From contig JAEDJB010000002.1 in NCBI GenBank assembly GCA_016296565.1, forward strand, positions 1 to 56,791: a stretch of DNA of 56,791 nt. Direction: 5' to 3'. Positions 28,714 through 37,768 of the stretch are shown here, one piece after another. The DNA is from Oscillospiraceae bacterium (lineage in GTDB: Bacteria > Bacillota > Clostridia > Oscillospirales > Oscillospiraceae). Under the pieces are notes generated by a model, which did not search any database, was not told the DNA's origin, and saw only the letters and a program-made list of their open reading frames with translations. Each line of letters starts with the position of its first letter. Within the stretch, counting starts at the first letter, position 1. A program made the translations under genes and the position numbers.

Positions 28714-28751
28714 ACGGCGTACCTGGATAGATCCGGGTACGCCGTATTTTT
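28714..28751 (+). terminator. Terminator after gltD
   Basis: A stem of ACGGCGTACC with GGTACGCCGT (28714-28723 and 28736-28745) is followed by ATTTTTG. Confidence 0.85.
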
Positions 28752-28893
28752 GCAAGTTATAGAAATATTTTATGCAACAAACTCTGTGGCTAGAATATTT
28801 TCATAGGAAATTAGCACAAAAATAACAGTCTTAAATTGGTGCAAACAACGAAATTTAAAGATATTTTTGCAAGAACTTTCTTTTGTTCTGTCA

Positions 28894-28922
28894 TTGCGCT
28901 CGACGGCAGATCAGGCTATACT
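28894..28922 (+). promoter_or_regulatory. Promoter of the amt-PII gene
   Basis: TTGCGC (28894-28899), 17-base spacer, TATACT (28917-28922). A small hairpin, ATCGGC with GCCGAT (28934-28950), lies in the leader before GAGGAG. The preceding 28753-28890 is AT-rich without a gene. Confidence 0.65.
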
Positions 28923-28976
28923 GTATTCAACAAATCGGCAATCAGCCGATCTGAAAAAGAGAGGAGTTGTAACGTT

Positions 28977-30653
28977 ATGGAAATGGAAAGTATCTCTCTG
29001 AGCATCTGGTTTCTGATCGGTGCCAGCCTGGTCTTTTTCATGCAATGCGGCTTTGCCATGGTGGAATGTGGGTTCACCCGGGCAAAGAACGCGGGCAACA
29101 TCATCATGAAGAATCTGATGGATTTCTGCATCGGCACAGTGATGTTCATCATTCTGGGCTACGGGATCATGATGAACCCCCACGTGGCGGGAGGCTTTAT
29201 CGGCACCGTCAACTGGGACATGTTCGGCAGCGGCTTCAGCGGCTTTGACTGGAGCTCCTTCGTCTTCCAGCTGGTGTTCTGCGCCACCTGCGCCACCATC
29301 GTCTCCGGCGCTATGGCAGAGCGCACCAAGTTCTCTGCCTACTGCCTGTATTCGGCAGTGATCAGCCTGGTGATCTACCCGGTGGAGGCCGGCTGGGCCT
29401 GGGGCGACGGCGGCTGGCTGGCAGAGCTGGGCTTCATTGATTTCGCTGGTTCCTGCGTCATCCACATGGCCGGGGGCATCACCGCTCTCATCGGCGCCAT
29501 GTTCCTGGGTCCCCGCATCGGCAAGTACACCCAGCGGGGCAATAAGAAGATCTCCAACGCCATTCCCGCCCACAACCTGCCTCTGGGCGCTCTGGGCGTG
29601 TTCATCCTCTGGTTCGGCTGGTACGGCTTCAACGGAGCAGCCGCCGGGTCCGTCACCGAGCTGGCTGTGATCTTTGGCACCACCACCCTGGCTCCCGCTA
29701 CTGCCACCGTGGTCTGCATGATCGTCACCTGGCTCAAGAACAAGAAGCCTGACGTCTCCATGTGTCTGAACGCTTCCCTGGCAGGCCTGGTGGCCATCAC
29801 AGCTGGCTGCGCCAATGTCTCTGGTGTAGGCTCCATCATCATCGGCGCGGTGGCCGGTATCCTGGTGGTGGTCGTGGTGGAAGGCCTGGACATGAAGCTC
29901 CACATCGACGACCCTGTGGGCGCTGTGGCGGTTCACGGCGCAAACGGTGCCTGGGGCACCCTGGCTGTGGGCCTGTTTGACACCGAGAGCGGCCTGTTCT
30001 ACGGCGGCGGCGTCCACCAGCTGGGCATCCAGGCCCTGGGCGTTGTGGCTGTGACCGTTTGGATGGCTGTAACCATGGCGGTTGTGTTCAAGGTAATCTC
30101 CTTGGTGGTAGGCGGCACCATGCGGGTCTCCGAGGAGGAGGAGCTGGAAGGCCTGGACATCACCGAGCACGGCCTGCCCTCCGCTTACTCCGACTTCTCC
30201 ATGGCCTTCGGCGTGGCAGGCGAGCTGGGCCAGAACATCCGTCCGGCAGCTCCCGTGATGCCGGTGTCCGACCGTCAGGACGGGGAAGAGGAAGCTACCC
30301 TGTCTCGTGTGGACATCTACTGCCCGGCCCATCGCTTCGAGCGGCTTAAGCAGTCCCTGGAGGAGATCGGCATCACCGGCATGACCGTGACCAGCGCCAT
30401 GGGCTGCGGCGCTCAGCGGGGCGGCAACGGCATGTACCGCGGCGTTCCCGTGTCCATGTCCCTGCGGCCGGTGGTTCAGGTTTCCGTGGTGGTCTCCAAG
30501 GTCTCTCCCGACCTGGTGGTGGAAACCGCGGAAAAGGCTCTGCGCACCGGTCACCTGGGCGACGGCAAGATCTTCATCTCTCCCGTGGGCGAGGCCGTCA
30601 AGGTCCGCACCGGCGAGAAGGGCTACGCAGCTCTCTTGGACGAAGTCCGATAA
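28977..30653 (+). CDS. amt: Ammonium transporter fused to a C-terminal PII domain
   Basis: A 558-residue fusion. Residues 1-about 410 are an 11-helix Amt/MEP/Rh channel: the N-terminal FFMQCGFAMVECGFTRAKNA, the pore histidines in CVIHMAGGITALIG and VHGANGAWGTLAVGLF, and the AFGWYGFN-like LWFGWYGFNGAAAG. After a linker, residues 445-558 are a GlnB/GlnK-type PII domain (VDIYCPAHRFERLKQSL, GITGMTVTSAMGCGAQRGG, MYRGVPV, TGHLGDGKIFIS). The PII T-loop keeps Tyr46 (Tyr487 here) but the uridylylated Tyr51 position is Val492. It should import ammonium with a built-in sensor of ATP/ADP/2-oxoglutarate; it lies directly after gltBD. ATG 28977 follows GAGGAG. Confidence 0.93.
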   Translation: MEMESISLSIWFLIGASLVFFMQCGFAMVECGFTRAKNAGNIIMKNLMDFCIGTVMFIILGYGIMMNPHVAGGFIGTVNWDMFGSGFSGFDWSSFVFQLVFCATCATIVSGAMAERTKFSAYCLYSAVISLVIYPVEAGWAWGDGGWLAELGFIDFAGSCVIHMAGGITALIGAMFLGPRIGKYTQRGNKKISNAIPAHNLPLGALGVFILWFGWYGFNGAAAGSVTELAVIFGTTTLAPATATVVCMIVTWLKNKKPDVSMCLNASLAGLVAITAGCANVSGVGSIIIGAVAGILVVVVVEGLDMKLHIDDPVGAVAVHGANGAWGTLAVGLFDTESGLFYGGGVHQLGIQALGVVAVTVWMAVTMAVVFKVISLVVGGTMRVSEEEELEGLDITEHGLPSAYSDFSMAFGVAGELGQNIRPAAPVMPVSDRQDGEEEATLSRVDIYCPAHRFERLKQSLEEIGITGMTVTSAMGCGAQRGGNGMYRGVPVSMSLRPVVQVSVVVSKVSPDLVVETAEKALRTGHLGDGKIFISPVGEAVKVRTGEKGYAALLDEVR

Positions 30654-30672
30654 CATCGACCTCCATAAAAAA

Positions 30673-30704
30673 CGTGCCGGAGCAATTGCTGCTCCGGCAC
30701 GCTT
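30673..30704. terminator. Bidirectional terminator between amt and the flavodoxin-like gene
   Basis: Perfect 12-bp stem (30673-30684 with 30690-30701), TTTTG on the right and AAAAAA on the left. Confidence 0.9.
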
Positions 30705-30709
30705 TTGTT

Positions 30710-31777
30710 TTAAATCGCTGTTTTGTTGGGAAGACGGCAGAGGACGGATTCCATGTGGGCGGCAAACTGGGTCAGCCGGTCGTCTATGCCCTCCATGGTT
30801 CGGGCGGAGCCCGGGTCGTTGGCTGTCTGCATCAGGCAGAATCGCGGGGGCAGCATGACGGTTTTATTCAGGCACATGGCCCCCATGAGCTGCTGGGCCA
30901 CCAGGTCGCTGCCGGAGTAGCCGGAGACCACGATGCCAAACAGGTACTTGTCGTACAGCTCGTGCTGGTGGAGCAGGTTGGTCAGCCGGTTGAACAGGGC
31001 AGTGATGTTGGCGCTCACCGCGTCGTTGTAGTTGGGGCAGAGAAAGAGCATGGCGCTGCACTCGGCAATGGCGGGCAGAACCTCCTGGGAGATGACCCCG
31101 CCGTAAAAGCAGGTGTTATGCTGGGCAAAGTGGCGGCAGGCCTTGTAGGAGCAGCCCCGGCAGTCCTGGATGGTGCCGTTATGTAAGGAGACCTCCCGGT
31201 AGGAGATGGGGGCGGAGAGCCGGCTCATCACCTGGCGGCCCATCCACACGGTGTTGGAGTGCCGGTGCTCCGATGCGTGGAGCATCAGGATTCTGGGGTG
31301 GGGAAAGGTGGGGGGGACAAACTCCGCCACCCGCCGGGCCAGATCCCGGACCCGGTGAAAGTAAGTAGTCTCCCAGTTTAGGTGCATCCGCTGGGCCAGA
31401 ATGTGCTGGTTGTACAGGGAACCGGTACCCTCCACCAGGGGCTTGCCGGGAAAGGCGCAGCCGGCCATGTTGGCGGCCATCACCAGGGTCTGGGCGGCTT
31501 GCTTGGTGTAAAGCTCTCCGCCCCCGTCCACCACCAGACCGGCCACGCTCCCCTCCAGGCAGGAGGGTTCCTGCCGTAGATAACGCACCAGGGTATAGAA
31601 GGAGGCGTCCGGGCCGTAGGCGTCCATCCCCACGGCAAAGAGGATGTGCCGATTTCTGGCCTGGGTCAGGTCCTTGGCGGAGAGTTCCTCCACCGAAAGC
31701 TCTGCCAGGGCAAAGTCCAGCAGCCGCTCCAGCCGCTGGGTGGTTCCGGCGCGGATTACGGTCAGTTCCTGTTTCAT
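30710..31777 (-). CDS. Flavodoxin-fold NAD(P)H-dependent oxidoreductase with a Cys cluster
   Basis: A 355-residue protein. The C-terminal half resembles the NADPH-dependent FMN reductase / iron-sulfur flavoprotein group: RILMLHASEHRHSNT (about 162-176, phosphate loop), a Cys set Cys206, Cys209, Cys214 and Cys223 (DCRGCSYKAC) that could bind an Fe-S cluster, and LFLCPNYNDAVSANITALFNRL for FMN-ring packing. The first 160 residues (MDAYGPDASFYTLVRYLR and GLVVDGGGELYTK) form a second alpha/beta unit I do not recognise. Its ATG overlaps the previous stop as ATGA, so it is coupled to the LDH-like gene. A redox role is inferred; electron partners are unknown. Confidence 0.7.
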   Translation of the reverse strand: MKQELTVIRAGTTQRLERLLDFALAELSVEELSAKDLTQARNRHILFAVGMDAYGPDASFYTLVRYLRQEPSCLEGSVAGLVVDGGGELYTKQAAQTLVMAANMAGCAFPGKPLVEGTGSLYNQHILAQRMHLNWETTYFHRVRDLARRVAEFVPPTFPHPRILMLHASEHRHSNTVWMGRQVMSRLSAPISYREVSLHNGTIQDCRGCSYKACRHFAQHNTCFYGGVISQEVLPAIAECSAMLFLCPNYNDAVSANITALFNRLTNLLHQHELYDKYLFGIVVSGYSGSDLVAQQLMGAMCLNKTVMLPPRFCLMQTANDPGSARTMEGIDDRLTQFAAHMESVLCRLPNKTAI

Positions 31778-33015
31778 AGGCCCGCCATCCCTCTCAGGCT
31801 CTGGTGGGTCCGGGTGAGCCGGTCCAGCAGAGCCGGGTTCAGTTCCTCCCTGGAAACCGCCAGGCCCTGGGGGGTAAAGCGGCTCCGGCAGCCGAAGTAG
31901 ACGCCGTCCAGGGGAACCGCCCCGAAGTGGTCCTCTCCCCGCAGCAGCTGGAGAAGAGAAATGGCAGCAGAGGACAGGCCGGGGGCAATGTAGGGCTTGA
32001 AGCCCAAGTCCCGCACCTGGAGGTTGGCCCCCCGGGTCAGATCTGTCAGGCGGAGGGAGAGGGCCTCGTCATATTCTTCCCCCCGGTGGTTGGCCACCAC
32101 CAAGCCCTGGCCGTGGGGACCGTAGACCCGGCCCTGGGTGAAGTCAACCCCCTCTTTTTCCGCAAAGTAGGCTGCCCGGGCGGCCATGACCCCCAGGCCG
32201 AAGCCCTGGACCTGCTCGGGCAGCAGGCCGTCAAAGTCGTAGGTTCCGTCCGGAGCCTGGTTGCTGCGGAGGAAGGCCGTCCGGGCCAGCAGATCCACCG
32301 GGTCAGAAATCTGGCAGAAGATGCCGGTAAAGCCCGTCTCCCGGGCCTGGGCGGCATAGGGAGCAATGAGGGCCTGGTTTGCCTCCAGTTGGGCCATGCG
32401 CACATCGGAAACCCCGCTGTCCAGTCCGGGCACTCCCCGGGAGGCGGTAAAGGCCAGCAGGTCGCAGTCAAAGAGGTTTTCCTGAGAGCAGATGGTGATT
32501 TTGGGCATGGGAGCGTCCGGGGAAAGGGGAAGAACCTGGTTCAGCTCCATCTCGTACCGGGCGCACTGGGCCTGGTTGGGGTCAAAGAGGGAGACCTCCC
32601 GGACCTCCCGCCCCAGGAGCTTCAGCCCAGTGAGCACCGTGCCCCCCACATCCCCCAGGCCCACAAGGGTAATCTTGAAGCCGTCGGTTTTTTTGTTCTT
32701 TTGGGCCAGGAGCCAGAGAAAGGCCCGCCGGAAGGCCACGTTCAGAACAGTCGCCCCGTGCTCAGCCACAAAGGCGGCCAGGCCCTCGGGAAGGTCATCC
32801 GGGACCGGAGCCGCAGCGGGGGTGAGCTGGCAGAGGCCCTCCGGCTCGTAGAGCTCTTCCAGGGTGCGGATGGCAAACCATCCTCTGGCGGCCATGGGGT
32901 CCCGGTGGACCAAAAAGACCAGGGGCGCCCGGGGACCCTCCATGACCTGGGTATCCGGAGGGAACAGGGCTTCCTCCCCGCACAGGCAGAAGCCATTCCA
33001 ATATTTAAACTTCAT
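31774..33015 (-). CDS. LDH/MDH-superfamily dehydrogenase with N-terminal extension
   Basis: A 413-residue protein. Residues 1 to about 110 are an extension of unknown fold (MKFKYWNGFCLCGEEALFP). From about 114 the sequence follows the lactate/malate dehydrogenase plan: the NAD loop ITLVGLGDVGG (115-125), an acidic residue ending strand 2 (LFDPN, Asp145), FCQISDPVDLLAR (236-243 matches NPVDxL) and RVYGPHGQG (His301 in the position of the catalytic GEHG). A true LDH or MDH is about 310-320 residues, so this is a distinct branch; the substrate cannot be read. ATG 33015 overlaps the end of the large upstream gene by 11 bases. Confidence 0.72.
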   Translation of the reverse strand: MKFKYWNGFCLCGEEALFPPDTQVMEGPRAPLVFLVHRDPMAARGWFAIRTLEELYEPEGLCQLTPAAAPVPDDLPEGLAAFVAEHGATVLNVAFRRAFLWLLAQKNKKTDGFKITLVGLGDVGGTVLTGLKLLGREVREVSLFDPNQAQCARYEMELNQVLPLSPDAPMPKITICSQENLFDCDLLAFTASRGVPGLDSGVSDVRMAQLEANQALIAPYAAQARETGFTGIFCQISDPVDLLARTAFLRSNQAPDGTYDFDGLLPEQVQGFGLGVMAARAAYFAEKEGVDFTQGRVYGPHGQGLVVANHRGEEYDEALSLRLTDLTRGANLQVRDLGFKPYIAPGLSSAAISLLQLLRGEDHFGAVPLDGVYFGCRSRFTPQGLAVSREELNPALLDRLTRTHQSLRGMAGL

Positions 33016-36000
33016 AATGGGCCTCCTTTGGGCAGATGCGGGAGGCTTGGGCCAGATCGTCCTCCAGATAGGCGGAGGGCGGCAGGGAGAAATCATACTG
33101 CATACTGGCACCCTTGTCCGGCAGCCGCGGCTGGTGCACCGCCTGTCCCAGGCGACCCAGGGTCAGGGCAGTGTTGTAGATGTTCTGGTGCTCCTGCTCC
33201 AGCGCCCTGAGAATGTCATAGGCGTTTTCCAGAGCGGTCCGGGACAGGTCCCGGATGCCCGCCTCTGTGGCGTCGGCCAGGAAGTTGGGATAGAAGTAAG
33301 GGAGAATCAGGTTGATGGAAGGCAGCATGTGCTCCCGCGTGGTCCGGCCACCGATACTGTCGCCCCCCAGGAAGGGATAGAGCAGGCTTTCCGTCATCCA
33401 GTAGTGGAGGTTGGGGATAAAGTACTCGCAGTCCACCTTCCGCCCTTGAACGTGCATGAGATCCCGTCCGTAGCCGGACATCACCGCCACAATCAGCCGC
33501 TGGGTGGCCAGGCCCTCCTCCTTCAGCAGGTGGTCCAGTTTTTCGATGCGGTACCCCTTGTGAAGCAGGTCGTCCACCAGGATCACCGGCCTGCGGAAGG
33601 ATTTCAGGGTGCGGATCTGGCTGCGCAGGGGAGAGTAGCCGGGGTACTCCACCACCTCAAAGCTCTGGATATCCGGATGGAAGCATTTCTCCACCCGCAG
33701 GGTCTTGGTGACTGTGTTGGGGACAATTTCATCAGCCAGAATCTTGCCGTAGGGGACGCACATATAGGGACCCAGCTTCCGCTGACCGGGGGGAACATCC
33801 TGCACGCCGTTGAGCTGCTGCACCCGCTCCATCAGGGACTGATTGAGCATCTCCGAGTCAAAGCACAGAAGGAGCTTTCCGGGGAAGAGCCGGGTGAGAG
33901 CGGCCCGGAGCTTGGGCCGAGTGCGGGCGGTGACATCCTTGATCCCGTCGCTGTCCTGGTGGGGCTTTTTGATTCGCAGGAGCAGGTCCTGCAGCAGGAT
34001 CACCGGGGAGCGCATATCCACGCAGAACACGTCGTCCTGCCCCAGAATGGGGAGAAAGCCCAGCTGATCCAAGGCATAGCGCAGGGCGGTGTCCTCCGGG
34101 GCGCAGCGGCACAGGGCGTAGGTGTGGTCCCCCTCCAGGCTGCGGGCCAGCAGCTCATTGAGCAGCAGCCGGCAGGTGGCGGGAGCCTGATCGGGAGGAC
34201 AGTCCGGTGCCACCCGGTCCACCATGAGAATGCGGCCGGAGGTGTGCCGGCGCACATAGTTGGCGCTTTCCAGGGAGGGCAGGGCAGCGTAAAGGTCCGC
34301 GCTGCGCAGGGTGTGCCCCGCCGTCCAGCCCAGCAGGGTGTCGGACCGGCGGCGGAGCACCGAGCCCTGGGCCTGGCTGTGCTGGCGGAGCAGCTGGTTC
34401 ATCTCCTGGGGCAGGTCGCCTCCGGCGCTGCGGTAGGTCTGGAAATTCAGGTCCTGCCGCCGCAGAACGTTCTTCCGCTCCGGCGAGCGGACGTAGAGCC
34501 CGTAGGCATAGATAAAGGACTGGACCACCGGGTCCACCAGCATGGAGATGTCCAGGTCCTGGTCCACATAGTCCCGGATCCGGGTAGAGCTCACCGACTC
34601 AAAGAAGGCCGGCAGGCGGAGCAGCTTCAGGTCCCCGTGGATCAGATCCGACAGGGGAACGGCGGCGTTTTCCTCGTCGTGGTCCCGGAAGAACACGATG
34701 TGGTTGTACCCGGCGGCATTGCCGGGCTCTTCGCTGCGGTAGGCGGAGGCGTTGCGGATCACGTCGCTGCCTGCCACCAGGTAGAGCTCCTGGTCTGCCA
34801 GCAACTGCCGCAGCCGGGCCAGATCCTGAGGATTGGCGATGTTCACGGGAATCTCATCGGGGAAGAGGTAGGTGTCCCACTGGTCTGCCACCGACATGCT
34901 GACGATCTGCCGCCGCAGGAGCTTGGCCAGGGTGCGCTTGCTCCAGGAAAATTCATCCACCGCCAGATAGACCTCAAAGCCCAAGGCACGGATTTCCTCC
35001 ACAATGCGCTTGTGGCCCACGGAGAAGGGGTCGAAGGTGCCGGGGAAGAAAGCGGCAGGCTTGGGAGCGGGGAAGGCAAAGTCTCCCTGCTGCACCTCCC
35101 AGCGCACCAGGAAACGGTACAGGTGATTGAGCATAGCGGCCCGGTTGAAGAAGGTGAGGGTTCCATCCCGGGGCTCGGACAAAATGGTCAGCAGCTTCTT
35201 GTGCATCCGCAGGAAGAACCGGTGCTTCTGCGTATCGGGAAGGTCCTCCCGGCTGAACACGTCCCGGCACAGCACCGCCAGGGCAGTCTGGTGGATCACC
35301 TCGTCGTAATGGCTGATGCCGGTGAGGAGAAGCCCCAGAACCCAGTCCGCCACCGGGGACTGGGGCGGCAGGGCGCAGAGTAGCTGCCCCAAAGCGGCCA
35401 GGGCGGCGCAGGCGGAACGGACGGAGCCACTGCGCACCAGGTTTTCCAGGTACTCCACTGCCTCCCGCAGCTCCTTGTCCGGCAGCATGCAGAGAATGGG
35501 ACCGGCGTAGCGGGGGATGAACCGGGCCACCTGCTCCTGGCCGCTCTCCAGCTCCCGGAGCAGGTCAATGGCGATTTCATTGATCTGGGTGACGGTGAGG
35601 GAGCGGCACAGCCGGGTGAGCTGCTCTCCGGCGTATTCCCGCACCGGCAGGTGCTCGCTGACGGACAGCAGGTTGGAAAGGTGCATGGCCGTGTGGAAGG
35701 CGGTGTCCGGATCATCCTGGGCATGGCTGCACAGCAGGTCAATCTGCACCAGCTTCACCGTCCAGTGAATGGCGTTTTTCAGGTTGCTCAGGTAGAGGTC
35801 GGAGACCTCTTCCGGGCTGATGGCGCTCACCGGCTGCCCCAGGGTCCGGCTGCGCAGGCAGTCCAGCACCAGACGGTTTTCTCCCTCCGCCGGGCAGCAG
35901 CCAGACACCTGGTCCCGGATAAGGGGCGCGGCCTCCGGCCGGCCTTTTACGAGGACCTCCAGACAGCGCAGAACGGAAATCTGCAGCCGGATCTCCCCGT

Positions 36001-37642
36001 CCTCCCGGAGCATGCGCCCCAGGGCGGCGATGGTGGGGGCCAGGTCCTCCTCCGGCAGATAGTCGGGGGGCACCCGGCCCAGGGCGTCGGCCAGCTGGAA
36101 CCGGTCCTCTCCCTCTGCCTGCCACAGCCGCTGGAGCAGGGGCTCCAGGAAGGGCTGAGACTCCCGCTTGTCACAGTGGGCGAACAGGCTGCCGCAAATC
36201 ACCTTTAAGGAGTTGGAAATTCGCTGGGCGTGCTTGGTGGTGATTTTACGGTCGGGGCACAGGCACTGCTGAATGGTCTGCTCCCACAGGGCCACCGCCT
36301 CGTCCAGCAGAGCCATCATGGTGGGGATCATGGTGTCCTGCCTGGCGTTCACCGGCCGTTCCTTCCGGTACTTGGGGCCGCTGTTGGCCAGGATCTGGCC
36401 CATCAGCTGGCCTGCCTTCCGGCGCACGTCCCCGTCCGGGTGCATGAGAAGCTCATAGAGCAGGGCCAGAGTCTTTTTCTTGTTGGCGGTGGAAAGATAG
36501 GTGCTATACTCCTCCAGCAGGTGCAGATAGGTGCGGATGCTCTGCAGGCTTTTTTCCGTCTTGGCCTGCTCCAGCAGCTGCTCAAAGGTGGCATCGGTGC
36601 TCACCATGTTCATTAGGCGGATGGAGTTTGCCAGGGTCATGTTCCGCAAACCCTGGAGGGCTCCCTGAGCAGAGAGCAGGGAGGGGTCGGTGGTGTCCGG
36701 CTCTTCCAAGGCACAGGAAGAGAAATCCGGGGAGACCCCCAGGGAGCGGAGATAGGTTTCAAAGTCCCGGAGCTTGCAGTACACCGTCTGGTACCGGCGC
36801 TGCTTTTCCGGGGTCATGTTGTAAAGCTTGGAAAACACCAGGTCCCGGGCCTGGGCCAGGGAGTAGATGGCCATGTGCTCCTTCCCGTCCTCCCCCCGAT
36901 TGCCCCGAACCCGGAAGTCGGCATAGATCAGCAGGAGGGACTCGATGGACAGGTTCTCAAACTCCAGGTCCCAGGTAGAGTGGTTTGCAGAGATGGCGCC
37001 GATATCCTCCAGGTCCAGCTGGCTGAACCACTGCCAGGTGTAGTAGTAATGGAGATAGGGAATCCGCTGAGCATCCTCTCCCCGGCAGCCGAACTTGCCG
37101 ATGTCGTGGCACAGAGAGGCGGCGCTGACCAGAGGAAGATCCACCGGCAGGCCTGCCTGGGCGGCCAGCATACCGGTGTGCAGGGCCACGTTGTGCACCC
37201 CGATGGTGTGGGAGGCCGGGTCAAAGGGCATGATCTCCCGGCCGATGCGCAGCAGGGCCAGCAGATGGGAGTCGGCCACCGCGGCGGCAAACCGCTGGTA
37301 CCGGTCCTCCACCCGGCTGCCGGAGAGGGACGCCGGGTCCAGGGGGATCAGGTCCAGCAGGGGATCGAAGGGCTCTTCCTTCCGGGCCAGAACCTCCTCC
37401 AGCGCGGCCAGATATTCGGCCTGGTCCTGGGTGAGAGGGGCTGCGCCGTGGCCGGAGGCCTCGTCGGGAAACAGGTTGTCGGACAGCCGGACATAGAGGG
37501 TGTTCAGCCACTGGAGGGGCTGGGAAAGCTCAGGGCGGCAGAGGGCCAGCACCTGCTGGCAGAGACCGTCGCTGTGGGCGGACAGCGCGCCCGGCGAAGA
37601 CGGGCCGCCGGAAGGGCGCAGGTCAGGATTGGATGTAAGCAT
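33005..37642 (-). CDS. 1545-residue HD / HEAT-like / NMNAT-type nucleotidyltransferase / PRTase-like fusion
   Basis: Domains seen in order. About 140-245: HD phosphohydrolase with His150, His179-Asp180 (LCHDIGKFG), His221 and Asp242. About 350-850: helical HEAT-like repeats. About 862-1050: a NadD/CoaD-type adenylyltransferase with GTFDPFSVGH (868-877) and SSTRIR (1018-1023). About 1115-1210: an alpha/beta stretch ending LDQLGFLPI that could be GNAT-like. About 1290-1430: a phosphoribosyltransferase-like region with VILVDDLLHKGY (1353-1364). In Firmicutes nadD and the HD enzyme YqeK are neighbours, so HD plus NMNAT has precedent; the whole array I do not recognise. ATG 37642 follows GGGGAGG by eight bases. 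First gene of a three-gene overlapping operon. Intact motifs suggest active enzymes, but substrates are unknown. Confidence 0.8.
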   Translation of the reverse strand: MLTSNPDLRPSGGPSSPGALSAHSDGLCQQVLALCRPELSQPLQWLNTLYVRLSDNLFPDEASGHGAAPLTQDQAEYLAALEEVLARKEEPFDPLLDLIPLDPASLSGSRVEDRYQRFAAAVADSHLLALLRIGREIMPFDPASHTIGVHNVALHTGMLAAQAGLPVDLPLVSAASLCHDIGKFGCRGEDAQRIPYLHYYYTWQWFSQLDLEDIGAISANHSTWDLEFENLSIESLLLIYADFRVRGNRGEDGKEHMAIYSLAQARDLVFSKLYNMTPEKQRRYQTVYCKLRDFETYLRSLGVSPDFSSCALEEPDTTDPSLLSAQGALQGLRNMTLANSIRLMNMVSTDATFEQLLEQAKTEKSLQSIRTYLHLLEEYSTYLSTANKKKTLALLYELLMHPDGDVRRKAGQLMGQILANSGPKYRKERPVNARQDTMIPTMMALLDEAVALWEQTIQQCLCPDRKITTKHAQRISNSLKVICGSLFAHCDKRESQPFLEPLLQRLWQAEGEDRFQLADALGRVPPDYLPEEDLAPTIAALGRMLREDGEIRLQISVLRCLEVLVKGRPEAAPLIRDQVSGCCPAEGENRLVLDCLRSRTLGQPVSAISPEEVSDLYLSNLKNAIHWTVKLVQIDLLCSHAQDDPDTAFHTAMHLSNLLSVSEHLPVREYAGEQLTRLCRSLTVTQINEIAIDLLRELESGQEQVARFIPRYAGPILCMLPDKELREAVEYLENLVRSGSVRSACAALAALGQLLCALPPQSPVADWVLGLLLTGISHYDEVIHQTALAVLCRDVFSREDLPDTQKHRFFLRMHKKLLTILSEPRDGTLTFFNRAAMLNHLYRFLVRWEVQQGDFAFPAPKPAAFFPGTFDPFSVGHKRIVEEIRALGFEVYLAVDEFSWSKRTLAKLLRRQIVSMSVADQWDTYLFPDEIPVNIANPQDLARLRQLLADQELYLVAGSDVIRNASAYRSEEPGNAAGYNHIVFFRDHDEENAAVPLSDLIHGDLKLLRLPAFFESVSSTRIRDYVDQDLDISMLVDPVVQSFIYAYGLYVRSPERKNVLRRQDLNFQTYRSAGGDLPQEMNQLLRQHSQAQGSVLRRRSDTLLGWTAGHTLRSADLYAALPSLESANYVRRHTSGRILMVDRVAPDCPPDQAPATCRLLLNELLARSLEGDHTYALCRCAPEDTALRYALDQLGFLPILGQDDVFCVDMRSPVILLQDLLLRIKKPHQDSDGIKDVTARTRPKLRAALTRLFPGKLLLCFDSEMLNQSLMERVQQLNGVQDVPPGQRKLGPYMCVPYGKILADEIVPNTVTKTLRVEKCFHPDIQSFEVVEYPGYSPLRSQIRTLKSFRRPVILVDDLLHKGYRIEKLDHLLKEEGLATQRLIVAVMSGYGRDLMHVQGRKVDCEYFIPNLHYWMTESLLYPFLGGDSIGGRTTREHMLPSINLILPYFYPNFLADATEAGIRDLSRTALENAYDILRALEQEHQNIYNTALTLGRLGQAVHQPRLPDKGASMQYDFSLPPSAYLEDDLAQASRICPKEAHYEV

Positions 37643-37697
37643 CGTTCATACCTCCCCGATTTTCCGCGGTGTAGGGCGGAAAAATAAGATATGGGCC

Positions 37698-37706
37698 ATT
37701 GTAGCA
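37698..37706 (-). promoter_or_regulatory. Extended -10 promoter of the HD/NMNAT operon
   Basis: On the minus strand TGCTACAAT (extended -10, plus 37698-37706), about 55 bases before the start codon. The -35 region is poor, which an extended -10 can tolerate. Confidence 0.5.
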
Positions 37707-37768
37707 CGCATCTGCAAAAAACGAAAGACAAAAATAACTTTCTTGCAACTTTTTCTCAAAATTAAAGA

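Noticed and set aside
28911..30656. 581-codon open frame antisense to amt
   Set aside because: Composition rich in His, Gly and Ala from the reverse of a GC-biased membrane protein; no motifs.
32864..35383. 839-codon open frame antisense to the HD/NMNAT fusion gene
   Set aside because: Gln/Gly/His-rich shadow frame; the minus strand carries intact catalytic motifs.
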